This document shows positions 1 to 12,153 of a stretch of DNA of 64,000 nt, piece after piece. Position 1 is the first letter of the stretch. Every line of letters begins with the position of its first letter. Source of the DNA: Eunapius fragilis (taxonomy: Eukaryota; Porifera; Demospongiae; Spongillida; Spongillidae); assembly GCA_963681505.1 (NCBI GenBank), contig OY811978.1, positions 7,738,262 through 7,802,261 of the forward strand. Direction: 5' to 3'. The translations under genes were made by a program, and so were the position numbers. Under the pieces are notes generated by a model. The model made no database searches. It was not told the origin of the DNA and was given only the letters and a program-made list of their open reading frames with translations.

Positions 1-404
1 AAAGCACTGAGCTGCATTTCTTATGCAATATCATAAATTCCTGCAGCATTCTATTTGGAATTTAAAATTCTACAATGAGGAGTTAAAGGTAATGTAAAAA
101 GGAAGGGAACAAAGATTTTTTTTTGGGGGGGGGGGGGGGGGAAGGGACTAAAATCCTATATTTTGCACTTCGTTTGGTTCTAGTACATTTACACGTGCTA
201 AATATAGAAATTTTTTTCTTTTCTCAAAACCTTGATCCCTTCCTTTTTGCACCAACTTTGCCTTCAATTCCTATATCCCACCAACCTCAATAAACTCCCA
301 TCAGGCCGGAATTTAGTTCATGATATTGAATGGTAGCACCACCCCCTCTTGTACCATTTACTGAATTAGATCTAATGTAATTGTAACAACATCGTTCATT
401 GATG

Positions 405-474
405 TTGCTTAGTGTGTCCCAGTATAATGTTACAATTAGGCGCCTGTTGCATTATACTTGGACACACTAAGCAA
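405..474. repeat. Hairpin with 25-base arms
   Basis: Bases 405-429 and 450-474 are reverse complements with one mismatch, around a 20-base loop. The same hairpin is kept in the right duplicate at 7,019-7,091. It lies in the non-coding flank of the integrase-core gene. Its role is unknown; it could be a remnant of a small inverted-repeat element. Confidence 0.85.
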
Positions 475-1129
475 TATATCAATGTCACTTGCAAGAACAT
501 GCAGTGCTACGTACTCCATTTGAAAAGTGCTTGTGCACATATGTTCCAATGTTGTGTAATACAAGAATTTGCTGAACATCTTATGACTGAGCCATTGTCT
601 GCTGTTGAGTCAGCATTACTGGTACACCTTGTGAGACATTCACTGCTACAAAGTCTAAGAAAGGATGAACTCGACAGAAATGTTTAAAGGTGTTTCCTCT
701 CTTCCAGATATGCCATGGCACATATGATAAAGAAAGCTGTGACTGGTTCTGAAATTAATGTACTTGCATTGCATGTTTTTTTAAGCAGCATGATCCATTT
801 GATGTTTATTTTCCCCTATTGACAACTTTATGCTGCTCTATCGAATTAATTTTCCGACTTCTACACAGTAACCCCTAAAACGCATATACTAGTATCCCAT
901 GCATTTCCCATGACGTTCTAATTATGCAGGTGAAGGGTAAAGTCATAGATAATATAATATCTATGGTAAAGTCGTGTTTCATGTGCCATCATGAAACCTC
1001 TACCCTGCACAATGATGACTCAGTCAAACAAGTGATCTGACTGCATATGCAACAGTAGAATACAAATTAAGTTAATAGACTGAAAACAAGTTCTAAAGTG
1101 GATCTCCATAATTAGAGCTTAGACCAAGT

Positions 1130-2700
1130 GGGTTGATGGTTGTTAGCAGTTCCTGTTGGACACCTTCTGGTACTAGGGAGGTGATTGGTGCAATAACAAC
1201 TGCATTCAATTCTCCATCATCACGAGTGGCAGGAAGAGGTTGTGTCCAATCAATACCAAACCTTTCTGATTCATCCTACGCATGCACGTGCACAAACACA
1301 GTAACAGACCATTAGAATTTGCAAAAGTGTAAATTACTTACATCTGTCATAGACACTGATTCACATCCTGTGATCCAAAGCTGACAGGGTGACAGGTTGC
1401 CTTCTGAACTTAGAGGATGCAGGTCCCATGCTTGCATGAATACCTCCAGTGCTCTGTTTATAAATATACATAGTGGAGACAAAACAGATGTACTTCATTC
1501 GTACAGTCTAGAACCCCGGCCCTTCTTCCTCCAAGGCATAAAACAGGTTGTAAAAAACAACAGTGCACTGGTTAAATACATCCAACCACAACCTCTCAAT
1601 ACGCTGATTGTGAACACTGCATCCAGCTATGAAGCTCCCTCTTCATGGTCTCCTTAAAGGATGCTCCACCATAAATCTAGCTACTCCAACGTTTTATCCA
1701 CCTCTGTCTCCACGAACTCGACTAGGGCCCTAGCTGCCTTACACCCTCAATAAATAGATGGAGCACTGTGTCCGCTCAATAATTGTCACAGCAATGTAAG
1801 TAAACAATCCTGCGACTGTAGCCATCAATACAACCATGCATGAATTATACAAATCGCCACCTAAATGCAACTGAAATCAATTGCATGGGTATACAGTATA
1901 CATGTTTTAACACACTTACCTTATCAGTTTATGATTTCCATCGATGTGGTAGAGAGATTTGGGTCCCGGAACCTGGTACGCACGCCTATTTATAGTGGAG
2001 AGGCGACGCATTATCGATCCATTAGGATCAATCTTCCTCTGAATTTTGCGGACACGATGTTGTTGGACTCTGAGACCGCGAGCCAATAGATGACCGCACA
2101 TTTGCCGATTCCCACACCATGGATATTCCTTCTGGATGCTGCTCATAACTACCTCTAGGTATACTCATCTGTAACTTCGGCATACTGCGACGATATGGAT
2201 AAGACTCTGCCATACGCCGATGTACCGTTCTAGGGGAAAGGCCTATATTTGAGCACGGTAAAACGGTTTTCCGAGATGGTCTCGAGGTACAAAAATCGCG
2301 CCGCCCAGCGGTTCCACTCGTTTCTGCCTGTGGCCGATAAGCAGAAAGAACACGTCTTGCCGTGTCCATAGCCTCTCGTAATACATTCAACGCCATCCTT
2401 AAGTATTGCTTGGCACTTTCTTCGTTGACATTCAGACCCTCTGTATGCCTGATCAATAGAAATTATAGAATCCCGCGATACACCAGCTCAATCTTTGGTA
2501 TAAACGCGTCCATTTGGTCAGATGAAACGCTTCTACCATCCTGTGTTGGCACTAGGGCGTTAATAACACTCCTCAGTGATGGAACAACTCTCGCAGCGGC
2601 AGCCATCACGAGATCTGGAGACACGGATTTAGGAATAATAATAGCCAATGGTATGGAATAGGGGTTGATACGGAATGGAGATTGTACTTGTCTTATGTAA
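1130..2700 (-). pseudogene. Fossil integrase-core (rve) gene, copy 1
   Basis: Minus-strand blocks match a family of intron-containing genes with an integrase catalytic core (rve, DDE-type) that is widespread in marine invertebrates and fish. Recognisable parts in order are an N-terminal helical/HTH-like part near 2,650-2,250, a zone near 2,120-1,920 ending in the motif HIDGNHKLIR at a GTAAGT donor, and the C-terminal integrase part with [11 protein letters not shown] near 1,600. The family may derive from an LTR, Ginger-type or other integrase-bearing element; I cannot tell which. The copy is broken by several changes and is treated as a fossil. Its near identity with copy 2 says their duplication is young, although the gene may have decayed earlier. 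Confidence 0.7.
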
Positions 2701-2718
2701 TAATCTGCAACATTTCAC

Positions 2719-2751
<33 letters not shown>

Positions 2752-3490
2752 ATAATTGAATACGGGACGTGAATTTTGGCAGCGATCACCTCCCATAGGC
2801 ACGTATCTAGAATGTGCTGGAGGAGGGTGCTGAAAAGCTAGCGCGCGCGAAATTTTTGGCAACCACGCCCATTCTTGAGATGGAGGGGGGTGCCCGAGCC
2901 CCCTGAGGCCCCCCCCCCCCCCAGCGGTATTTGCGGTATTAACACTTTGAAGTCGAGGAATCATTGTTTTTATGGGAGGTGATCGCTGCCAAAATTCACG
3001 CCCCCTATTCAATGATTTGGGGGGGGGGGGGGGGTTGTGAAATGTTGCAGATTATTACATAAGACAATTACAACCTCCATTCATATCAACCTTTATTCCT
3101 CGCTCTATTCCATACCATTGGCTATTATTATTCCTGAATCTGTGTCTCCAAATCACATGATGGCTGCCGCTGCGAGAGGAAGTGGTATTAACGCCCTAGT
3201 GCCAACACAGGATGGTAGAAGCGTTTTATCTGACCAAATGGACTCGTTTATACCAACGATTGAGCTGGCTTATCGCGAGATTCTATTGATCAAATACAGA
3301 GGGTCTGAATGTCAACGAAAAAAGTGCCAAGCAATACATAAGGATGGCGTTGAATGTATTACGAGAGGCTATGGACACTGCAAGACGTGTTCTTTCTGCT
3401 TATAGGCCACAGGCAGAAACGAGTGGAACCGCTGGGCGGGCGCGATTTTTTGTACCTCGAGACCATCTCGAATATCTCGTGGAAAACCGT
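2275..3490. repeat. Large imperfect palindrome
   Basis: The left arm (about 2,275-2,803) is the reverse complement of the right arm (about 2,969-3,490), with a spacer of roughly 165 bases. The arms include the N-terminal part of the integrase-core gene, its flank, C and G homopolymers, and the mirrored blocks around 2,760-2,800 and 2,970-3,015. The spacer holds a G/C-rich dispersed repeat. It looks like a head-to-head insertion of two copies of the same element. Confidence 0.8.
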
Positions 3491-3605
3491 TTTACTGTCC
3501 CTCAAATTGCCGAGATGATAGACGTTTCCCCTCGAACGGTGCATGCACCTCGAGACCGTCTCGGACACCCCGGCGAGAGGAACAATTCATGCACTGATTT
3601 AATTT
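3035..3605 (+). pseudogene. Fossil integrase-core gene, partial inverted copy 3
   Basis: The plus strand carries only the N-terminal part of the same integrase-core gene family as copies 1 and 2, in opposite orientation. It includes the helical segment RMALNVLREAMDTA and a following HTH-like stretch, and ends before the catalytic core. It is more diverged from copies 1 and 2 than these are from each other, so it is the older insertion. It is truncated and treated as a fossil. Confidence 0.65.
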
Positions 3606-3680
3606 GATAGTGTTCCGACTTCCATTGTTCATTCTTTTTTGTCTTTTATTCCTATATGTTGTGGTGAGTTTACACGCAGG

Positions 3681-3681
<1 letters not shown>

Positions 3682-3752
<71 letters not shown>

Positions 3753-3773
3753 TTTGTGTGTGTGTGTGTGTGT
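3682..3773. repeat. (TG)n microsatellite
   Basis: About 90 bases of near-perfect TG dinucleotides follow the partial integrase fossil. The rest of 3,780-4,776 holds no gene or repeat that I can support; it is A/T-rich unique sequence. Confidence 0.95.
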
Positions 3774-4776
3774 GAGTACATTATGCTGTGGTGTGGTGGT
3801 GTGAGGGTCCATGCTTAGTTTCCCTCCCCCCCCAACTCTTCCCCTTTGAAGGGCTCAGTGCCTCCCTCTCTAAACCTTTTCTCTCATGAATAGCTTAGTG
3901 CCTCTAGGTCTAACCCCTCCTTCATTGATGCTACTTGTTAATGTTGTACTGTAGATCATCTATAAAAGTGATGTTCTGCAGCATAACACAGCTGTTAGTG
4001 TGGTGGTGTGTGTGAAGAGTTTGCACAACTGGTAATGATGAGTCTGTGTACAAAGTATGCAGTTTCTGTGATGATATACAGTGTTAGGGCTTCTTCATTG
4101 TTCATTCTGCAGCTGCCGCAAATTGCGAGGGAATTCTTCGTGCTGGTTGAAAACTTGTAGGCCCAATTGGTTCAAATAAGGATGATGCTGATACCATCAC
4201 ACAAGTGCGAAGACGTGTGGCACTACATTACTACATTATGTCCTATGGATAACCAATGTATAGTACTATCCTAGCCAGAAATCTTTAATACCACACTACG
4301 AAGGGTGATTGTTTGGATTGACATAGTTGTGAACCATATGCATTGTTATCAATTTTTGAATGTTTCTTGGTATAGAAGTAAAGAAAAATTCTCTAACGAG
4401 AAAGTTGATGGGATATAGGAATTGAAGGCAAAGAACCACTTCTAATTTCATCATGGAATTTCCAAACTCTGTATAATCAAAGATATCTGTTTGAATACAG
4501 CAAACTTGTGGTCTTTTTTAATTATAATTTCATTATTGTTGGCAAGCTGTGTTGGAGTGTTCACTGCATTAATCAATGTGACTGTATTGTAAGTGCTATG
4601 TATGCCATTGTGTGCATGTGATCTGACATGTGCTACTATGCATGAGTCACTTGATGTGAGGAATGTACACCATATATATGTTTGTGTATGTTCTGCTTAT
4701 AAGTCATGTGTTCTAAAATTTAGCATACAACATGACACACACATAACTTAAGTTGGGTGTGTGGTTGTTGTTACAT

Positions 4777-5490
4777 GTAGCTTGTAGGTGTCGAAAGCTT
4801 GAGTGCGTATGGGTGCTGGATGCTTGTAGGGTGTGTGGGTGTCGGATGCTGTGGTATGTGATGTTGGAGGCTTGAATTGTAGGGTGTGTGTTTGTTGAAG
4901 GCTTGTTGGTGTGAATGGTGTATGAGTGTTAGTAGTGTATAGTGTGTGTGTGGGTGTTGAAGGCTTGTGTTGAGTGTGGGTGTCAAAGGCTTGTAGGGTA
5001 TGTGTGGGTGTCGAAGGCTTGTAGGATGTGTGAGTGTCGAATGCTTGTAGGGTGATTTGGTGTCGAAGGCTTGTAGTGTGAGTGTCGAAGGCTTGTAGGG
5101 TGTGTGTGTCGAAGGCTTGTAGGGTGTCGAAGGCTTGTATTGTGGGTGTGTGGGTGTCAAAGGCTTGTAGGGTGTGAGTGTCAAAAGCTAGTAGGATGTG
5201 TGTGGGTGTTGAAGGCTTGTAGTGTGGGTGTGGGTGTCGAAGGCTTGTAAGGTGTGTGGGTGTCGAAGGCTTGTAGGGTTTGTGTGGGTGTCAAAGGCTT
5301 GTAGTGAGGGTGTCAAAAGCTTGTAGTGAGGGTGTCGAAGGCTTGTAGGGTGTATGAGTGTCAAAGGTTTGTATGGTGTATGTGGGTGTCGAAGGCTTGT
5401 AGTGTGTGTGTGAGTGTCGAAGGCTTGTAGGGTGTGTGTGGGTGTTGAAGGCTTGTAGGGTGTGTGGGTGTCGAAGGCTTTTAAAGTGTG
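4777..5490. repeat. Minisatellite, unit about 26 bases
   Basis: Around 27 imperfect copies of a unit with the core GTCGAAGGCTTGTAGGGTG lie in tandem. Spacing varies because of TG-rich linkers. Long open frames here are only products of the repeat. Confidence 0.9.
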
Positions 5491-5499
5491 AGTGGGTAT

Positions 5500-6608
5500 T
5501 GAAGGAACTTCAAATAGTAATCTTATGCAATCATTCTATTTCTCATCAACTTAATAATATGCTAATTTGCAGGTGCACTTGTACAAAAAGCTATAAAGTT
5601 CTTCATTCTTGCCATGACTCAGAAGGCCTGCATTTTCGAGAAACGAAATGATTACTTCTGTGACCACAATGTTTCAATGATCTCATATCACTTCTGAGCC
5701 ACGAAAATGACTGCATGCTTTTCTGTGGAGAGAGCATAAGGAAGACATAAAGAAAAGTCAGTATAATAATCAGATGTCCAGTATGTTAAATAGTCAAGTA
5801 CATATTACTTACTTACACATCAGAAATAAATTATACCTAATGTATATTTTTATCAGGTAACTGTAAAAATTATGTACAAACAGTTAATAAGCATTTAGTT
5901 AGTTTGAAATTTCAGGTGGGCCTACATGCATGCATAGACCAGTATTGTTCAATTGAAGGAATTCAGGTTCAATTAATGCTATTGAAAATTGTGGGTATCT
6001 GAAACTTCAGACAGACCTAAGTCAATACCTTTTTTGATTTATTTGAAATTTTAGGTAACTCAAAAGTCTGATAATAAATATTGGATAAATAAAAACCAGT
6101 GATTGACGTTTTAGTGAATGAATATATGCATATGTGCTGATGATTTCTGAAATTTCAGATACACCAAACAAGTATATGAGAATGCATTGCTACATATGAT
6201 TTCTTTTAATTTGAAATTTCAGACATGTTTAAAATTTATTACAGTAATGTGTAATTTAGAATCTTTTCCCCTATCTTTCCCCTATATCATTCAACAGATT
6301 TACTAAGGCAGTACAGCATTCTAAAAGGAATGCCATAGTTGCATCAAAATACGCAAAAAAACTAATGCAAAAATTGAAAAAATGATGAGCTGTTCTGAGT
6401 CCCTCCTGCCACTCCTGCCATCGTTCACAGTCCTGAATATTAATTTTAAACACCCTCTTCTTGCACATTGTATTAATCATTAAATTCCATCCATTTCATG
6501 TATCACATAATTTATGTCACGCATTATTATCTAATTCTTATGATACTGTGCAAACACAATTCTGATCGTTGAAGATACTATAAGCAATTCAGTACAATTT
6601 TGCAAACA
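5500..6608. other. Gene-free A/T-rich stretch
   Basis: I see no gene. The short motif TTTGAAATTTCAG recurs with small changes at about 5,908, 5,998, 6,043, 6,147 and 6,210. Each instance resembles a 3' splice site, but no coding sequence follows. Confidence 0.6.
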
Positions 6609-7018
6609 AAAGCACTGAGCTGCATTTCTGAAGCAATGTCATAAATTCCTGCAGCATTCTATTTGGAGTTTAAAATTCTACAATGAGGAGTTAAAGGTAG
6701 TGTAAAAAGGAAGGGAACAAAGATTTTGGGGGGGGGGGGGGGGGGGGGGGAAGGGACTAAAATCCTATATTCTGCACTTCGTTTGGTTCTAGTACATTTA
6801 CACATGCTAAATATAGAATTTCATTTTTTTCTTTTCTCAAAACCTTGATCCCTTCCTTTTTGCACCACCTTTGCCTTCAATTCCTATATCCCACCAACCT
6901 CAATAAGCTCCCATCAGGCCGGAATTTAATGCATGATATTGAATTGGTAGCACCACCCCCTCTTGTACCATTTACTGAATTAGATCCAATGTAATTGTAA
7001 CAGCATCGTTCATTGATG

Positions 7019-7091
7019 TTGCTTAGTGTGTCCCAGTATAATGATACAATTAGGAGGCGCCTGTTGCATTATACTTGGACACACTAAGCAA
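7019..7091. repeat. Hairpin, right duplicate
   Basis: This is the counterpart of the 405-474 hairpin, with 25-base arms (7,019-7,043 and 7,067-7,091) and a slightly longer loop. The arms are conserved while the loop has changed. Confidence 0.85.
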
Positions 7092-7739
7092 TATATCAAT
7101 GTCACTTGCAAGAACATGCAGAGCTACATACTCCATTTGAAAAGTGCTTGTGCACATATGTTCCAATGTTGTGTAATACAAGAATTTGCTGAGCATCTTA
7201 TGACTGAGCCATTGTCTGCTGTTGAGTCAGCATTACAGGTACACCTTGTGAGACATTCACTGCTACAAAGTCTAAGAAAGGATGAACTCGACAGAAATGT
7301 TTAAAGGTGTTTCCTCTCTTCCAGATATGCCATGGCACATATGATAAAGAAAGCTGTGACTGATTCTGAAATTAATGTACTTGCATTGCATGTTTTTTTA
7401 AGCAACATGATCCATTTGATGTTTATTTTCCCCTATTGACAACTTTATGCTGCTCTATCGAATTAATTTTCTGACTTCTACACAGTAACCCCTAAAACGC
7501 ATATACTGGTATCCCATGCATTTCCCATGACGTTCTAATTACGCAGGTGAAGGGTAAAGTCATAGATAATATAATATCTATGGTAAAGTCGTGTTTCATG
7601 TGCCATCATGAAACCTCTACCCTGCACAATGATGACTCAGTCAAACAAGTGATCTGACTGCATATACAACAGTAGAATACAAATTAAGTTAATAGACTGA
7701 AAACAAGTTCTAAAATGGATCTCCATAATTAGAGCTTAG

Positions 7740-9310
7740 ACCAAGTGGGTCGATGGTTGTTAGCAGTTCCTGTTGGACACCTTCTGGTACTAGGGAGGTG
7801 ATTGATTGGTGCAATAACGACTGCATTCAATTCTCCATCATCAAGAGTGGCAGGAAGAGGTCGTGTCCAATCAATACCAAACCTTTGTGATTCATCCTAC
7901 GCATGCACGTGCACAAACACAGTAACAGACCATTAGAATTTGCAAAAGTGTAAATTACTTACATCTGTCATTCACATCCTGTGATCCACAGCTGACAGGG
8001 TGACAGGTTGCCTTCAGAACTTATAGAGGATGCAGGTCCCATGCTTGCTTCAATACCTCCAGCGCTCTGTTTATAAATATACATAGTGGAGACAAAACAG
8101 ATGTACTTCATTCATACAGTCTAGAACCCCTTCTTCCTCCAAGGCATAAAACAGGTTGTAAAAAACAACAGTGCACTGGTTAAATACATCCAACCACAAC
8201 CTCTCAATACGCTGATTGTGAACACTGCATCCAGCTATGAAGCTCCCTCTTCCCGGTCTCCTTAAAGGATGCTCCACCATAAATCTAGCTACTCCAATGT
8301 TTTATCCACCTCTGTCTCCACGAACTCGACTAGGAAGCCCGAGCTGCCTTACACCCTCAATAAATAGATGGAGCACTGTGTCAGCTCGATAATTGTCACA
8401 GCAATGTAAGTAAACAATCCTGCGACTGTAGCCATTAATACAACCATGCATGAATTACAAATCGCCACCTAAATACAACTGAAATCAATTGCATGGGTAT
8501 ACAGTATACATGTTTTAACACACGTACCTTATCAGTTTATGATTTCCATCGATGTTATAGAGAGATTTGGGTCCCGGGAACCTGGTACGCACGCCTATTT
8601 ATAGTGGAGAGGCGACGCATTATCGATCCATTAGGATCAATCTTCCTCTGAATTTTGCGGACGCGATGTTGTTGGACTCTGAGACCTCGAGCCAATAAAT
8701 GATCGCACATTTGCCGATTCCCACACCATGGATATTCCTTCTGGATGCTGCTCATAACTACCTCTAGGTATACTCATCTGTAACCTCGGCATACTGCGAC
8801 AAATATGGATAAGACTCTGCCATACGCCGATGTACCGTTCAAGGGGAAAGGCCTATATTTGAGGACGGTTAAATGGTTTTCCGAGATGGTCTCGAGGTAC
8901 AAAAAATCGCGCCGCCCAGCGGTTCCACTCGTTTCTGCCTGTGGCCGATAAGCAGAAAGAACACGTCTTGCCGTGTCCATAGCCTCTCGTAGTAGATTCA
9001 ACGCCATCCTTATGTATTGCTTGGCACTTTCTTCGTTGACATTCAGACCCTCTGTATGCTTGATCAATAGAAATTATAGAATCCCGCGATACACCAGCTC
9101 AATCGTTAGTATAAACATGTCCATTTGGTCAGATGAAACGCTTCTACCATCCTGTGTTGGCACTAGGGTGTTAATAACACTTCTCAGTGATGGAACAACT
9201 CTCGCAGCGGCAGCCATGGCATCACGAGATTTGGAGACACGGATGAGTTTAGGAATAATAATAGCCAATGGTATGGAATAGGGGTTGATATGGAATGGAG
9301 ATTGTACTTG
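7740..9310 (-). pseudogene. Fossil integrase-core (rve) gene, copy 2
   Basis: The same gene as copy 1 lies here on the minus strand. The C-terminal integrase part is best seen at 8,280-8,071, with [11 protein letters not shown] and FCLHYVYL, both typical of this rve family. The middle part lies near 8,755-8,555 and the N-terminal part near 9,270-8,900. The copy is broken by a few changes. The parent element is unidentified, and the intron-bearing structure suggests that the ancestor was a host-like multi-exon gene or an element with introns. Confidence 0.72.
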
Positions 9311-9341
9311 TCTTATGTAATAGTCTGCAACATTTCACAAC

Positions 9342-9545
9342 ACTACCCCCCCCCCCCCCCCCCCGTCCCCCGAATACGGGATGTGAATTTTGGCAGCGAT
9401 CACCTCCCATATGTTTTCCCTTTGTTTAGTAGGCCTAGCCTTTCATTTATTGGCCTTAGCAGGCGCCCCCCTTGTCCCGGCGCCCGGGGCAATTGCCCCC
9501 CCCCTGCCCCCCCCCTCCCGCCGCCACTGCACGTACCTACCATCT
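9342..9545. repeat. Poly-C and dispersed GC-rich repeat end
   Basis: A C-homopolymer is followed by the block also present at 2,756-2,803 and then a C-rich stretch ending in a CCGCCACTGCACG-like terminus. Related G/C-rich termini occur near 12,500 and 13,110. This looks like a dispersed repeat family with a G-homopolymer. Confidence 0.6.
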
Positions 9546-9549
9546 CCTA

Positions 9550-11570
9550 AAAATTGCAACGTAATTTTTGACTGCCGTAAAGGGTCACTGGTTTGGAGTT
9601 CGTTTGTGCCTGTGATATTCTTTCAAGGTACGGCGAGTCCATGACTTCTTTTAGCATTTGCTATTCATTTAAACGGTTAACCGATACGCATCAGTAAGTT
9701 GTGGGTTCTGACAGTATACGTAGTAATATTAATAGACCCCGCTGGCCTCTGGTCTCGTGCCCAGACCCAATCGCAGCTGTGGGTACTAGGCCTGGGCCGG
9801 AATTTCAACGCAACCAATTGGTTTTGACGAAGCATGTGACCGTGGTAAACATGACTACTCTTGATAATGACATTCACTACCGTTTGAAAGAAGCTAACTA
9901 AATGCCAGGTTTTCTTGGTGCGCCTGAAGATCAGCGCTAACAGCTAGGTATATTAAACCGGCTGGACGGTTGGACCGACGTATTTTTAAACCCTTCCCCG
10001 ATGAACTCCACGCGTGTTCCATTATCGGAGGGAGCGCTGTCGTGTTCGAACAAACATGTGGCTCGATGAAGCACTGTATTACTATACTCATAGTCGTCTG
10101 GCACCAGCTTTATAATTGTCACGTGACAGTTATTAATATCTCCTAGCGCCGTAATCCATCCGCAGCTTGGGCCTGGGTACGAGACTAGCCCGCTGTCTAA
10201 GTAGTTAGAGCTGCCTGGCTGCTTTTCGGAAGTTTGCTTGCCGGTAAGCTTTTGCGATACAGATTGCCAGCTAGGGCATGGAAAGTGAGCGGAGCGTACT
10301 TAAAGCACCACCCACAACAGCCCAGGCTTTATTATGCATGTAAATGTCCTATAACTAGCTCATCTACTGAATCATTCGGCCTACAAAACCCGCCTAAAGG
10401 TGGATATCTCCTCACATGCATATACTTCAGTCGTTGCCACAGTGACATCAGTGAACGCATATGCAATTTTGTGAACATCAGAGTTAGCTAGCTACCTGCT
10501 ATCGTCAGGTATAAATATGCAGAATATAAAGACACACAGTATACACGGAAAACAGAACAGCCACATGGCGATGACGGAAGCCGCACGGAGGGGACCCTTC
10601 TTGTGGGGCAAGAAGAACTCCGAGTTTGAGTAGCAGCAACCATGACATACGTTCTTGGGGTGGCAGCGGTGGAGCTGAGGGTACCGACGCCATCGGCCCG
10701 CTTCCGAGGACCTAACTGGAGAACCAGCGGAGACGGCATTAGTACGATCGCTTATTGGGATCTTTGGTACAGCTGTCGATATAGAAATTGAAGGGATGAT
10801 GATAAATGAAAATAAAAATATTTCAGGAGATGGTGATTTTCTATTTAGAATGCTGCCGTACCAATTAAATATATCTGATGTAGTCCGGTACGGCAACAGC
10901 ACTTTACGTGGAACTGGTTCTTTTTAAAAAATTAGATTGTGAATTCATCCATGTACCCGAATCAGTTAACTAACTAATTAGATCTCTACTAAAACATCCT
11001 GAATGGTTTATGAAATTATGAAGTTCTTTTTTTTTTTAATAAAAAGGAACTGCCTTGCTACACATAAGTGGCCATTTCTGTGCTTAGAACGTTAGGTTGT
11101 TTAGACTATTATACTGTTATCTTTAATTTGTTAGCACAATTACTTCACTAATTAGTACTACAACTAAAGTTAATCGACTTCTTTCCCTTTACATGTACTT
11201 AATGATTCTTCTGAATTTGTGTACATGTCCTTTGCTCAGGTGATATAAGTAGCAAAAGTAGTCCTTTCATACTTTCGATGTTCTTCAACAAATACTAGCC
11301 AACAAATTTAAATACTAGATAACCAACAAAATATTATTGGAGAATTATTAACTATTGCATCTTTCTATACTGATCATTTTTATGAGGAGTTCAATTTGCT
11401 TGTAGTAAAGATTTTTAAAACAATTATCTAGGATTGCGATGCACAATAATGTAAATAAAAAATACAGCATACCATCTTGGAGCCTGTCTTGCATTTGTTC
11501 TGAAGACTACAGAAAGGGGACAATTTCAACCAGCAGGTACATTTTATAAAAGGTGAGTGTTATTATAACA
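9550..11570. other. No supported gene
   Basis: Only short open frames occur. The stretch around 10,490-10,900 is open on both strands with balanced base composition, but I recognise no family. A 22-codon plus-strand frame begins at 10,566 with a fair start context and stops at once. 10,920-11,500 is A/T-rich and empty. Confidence 0.5.
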
Positions 11571-11573
11571 TAC

Positions 11574-12027
11574 CGGCAAACCTTGTGTGGCTCCACTGTA
11601 GGGTGGAGGGGTGTCTGTGTTCATCGCAAGTGGTTGTGCAGGAGGACGTAGGTGAGGTTTAAATGCAGCTGCATAATCTAATACACAGTGAGCGATATCC
11701 TTGTATCCACTTTTCTGTTGGATTGCAAAGGCATAGTGGTGGTCTTTTCTAGCAGCTATGCGTACATTACCTGGCTGGGTAGTCTGAAATTTCCGTCCTC
11801 ACTGACATCAATTGTCAAGTGTTCTATGATATCGCGAAGGTCAGAAACTTGATACCTTTAAAATTGTGGGTTCTATAGAACAGGTCATGGCACGCGCCAG
11901 TCCAATTTACCTTGCACTGAAAACGTACTCATTTTTCTGCACCGCTTTATACACAACAAATGCATTTAGAGGTTCGTTGTTCAAGATACCCTCAGCATGG
12001 TCGCGAGTCGTTTCACCAATATACCAA
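11574..12027 (-). CDS. SH2-like exon candidates, frame broken
   Basis: A minus-strand block at 12,027-11,911 follows a TTTTTTTCAG acceptor and reads WYIGETTRDHAEGIL, close to the start of an SH2 domain (W-Y-x-G plus a conserved R..AE). It ends at a GTAAAT donor. A second open block to 11,574 includes NVRIAARKDHHYAFAIQQ and GYKDIAHCVLDY, which fits SH2 strands D-E and the second helix. It ends at a GTATGT donor. The FLVR arginine is not evident (FVVYK instead). The two blocks read in frames that my splice choices do not join: an apparent one-base shift near 11,790 separates LTIDVSEDGNFR from NVRIAARKD. It could be a divergent SH2 protein with an assembly indel, or a decaying gene. A PI3K regulatory subunit is one weak possibility. 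Confidence 0.35.
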
Positions 12028-12105
12028 CTGAAAAAAATGTAACCACTATAATTAATGAAGCAGTCATTAGTTGCCATGTACACATTATGATGGATTTAAT
12101 GCCTG

Positions 12106-12153
12106 GACTTGTGATACCATTGGCTTTTTAATGAGCCAATGGTATCACAAGTC
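12106..12153. repeat. Perfect 20-bp hairpin
   Basis: Bases 12,106-12,125 and 12,134-12,153 are exact reverse complements around an 8-base loop. Next to it, a possible minus-strand exon (about 12,212-12,166, reading TLALDQFTGFTKMSM) follows a TTTCAG acceptor. Confidence 0.85.

Larger units (their letters stand above)
1..2718. repeat. Left copy of a 2.7-kb direct duplication
   Basis: This segment matches 6,609-9,341 nearly base for base in the same orientation, with scattered substitutions and small indels. Shared landmarks in the same order are a G-homopolymer (about 124-141 here, 6,727-6,750 there), a 25-bp hairpin, and a minus-strand integrase-core gene. The left end may lie outside the window. 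The low divergence implies a recent segmental or transposon-mediated duplication. Confidence 0.9.
6609..9341. repeat. Right copy of the 2.7-kb direct duplication
   Basis: This is the second copy of 1-2,718. It starts with the shared AAAGCACTGAGCTGCATTTC and ends at a C-homopolymer (9,345-9,364) at the same place as the left copy. The two copies differ by scattered point changes and small indels. Confidence 0.9.

Noticed and set aside
412-687. 91-codon plus-strand frame, also in the duplicate at 7,026-7,304
   Set aside because: It starts inside the hairpin, has no family resemblance, and its conservation is explained by the recent duplication.
11855-11911. Short segment reading YQVSDLRDIIEHLTIDV as a separate exon
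   Set aside because: Signals at both ends are plausible but conflict with the neighbouring SH2-like frame; kept only as part of the low-confidence SH2-like entry.
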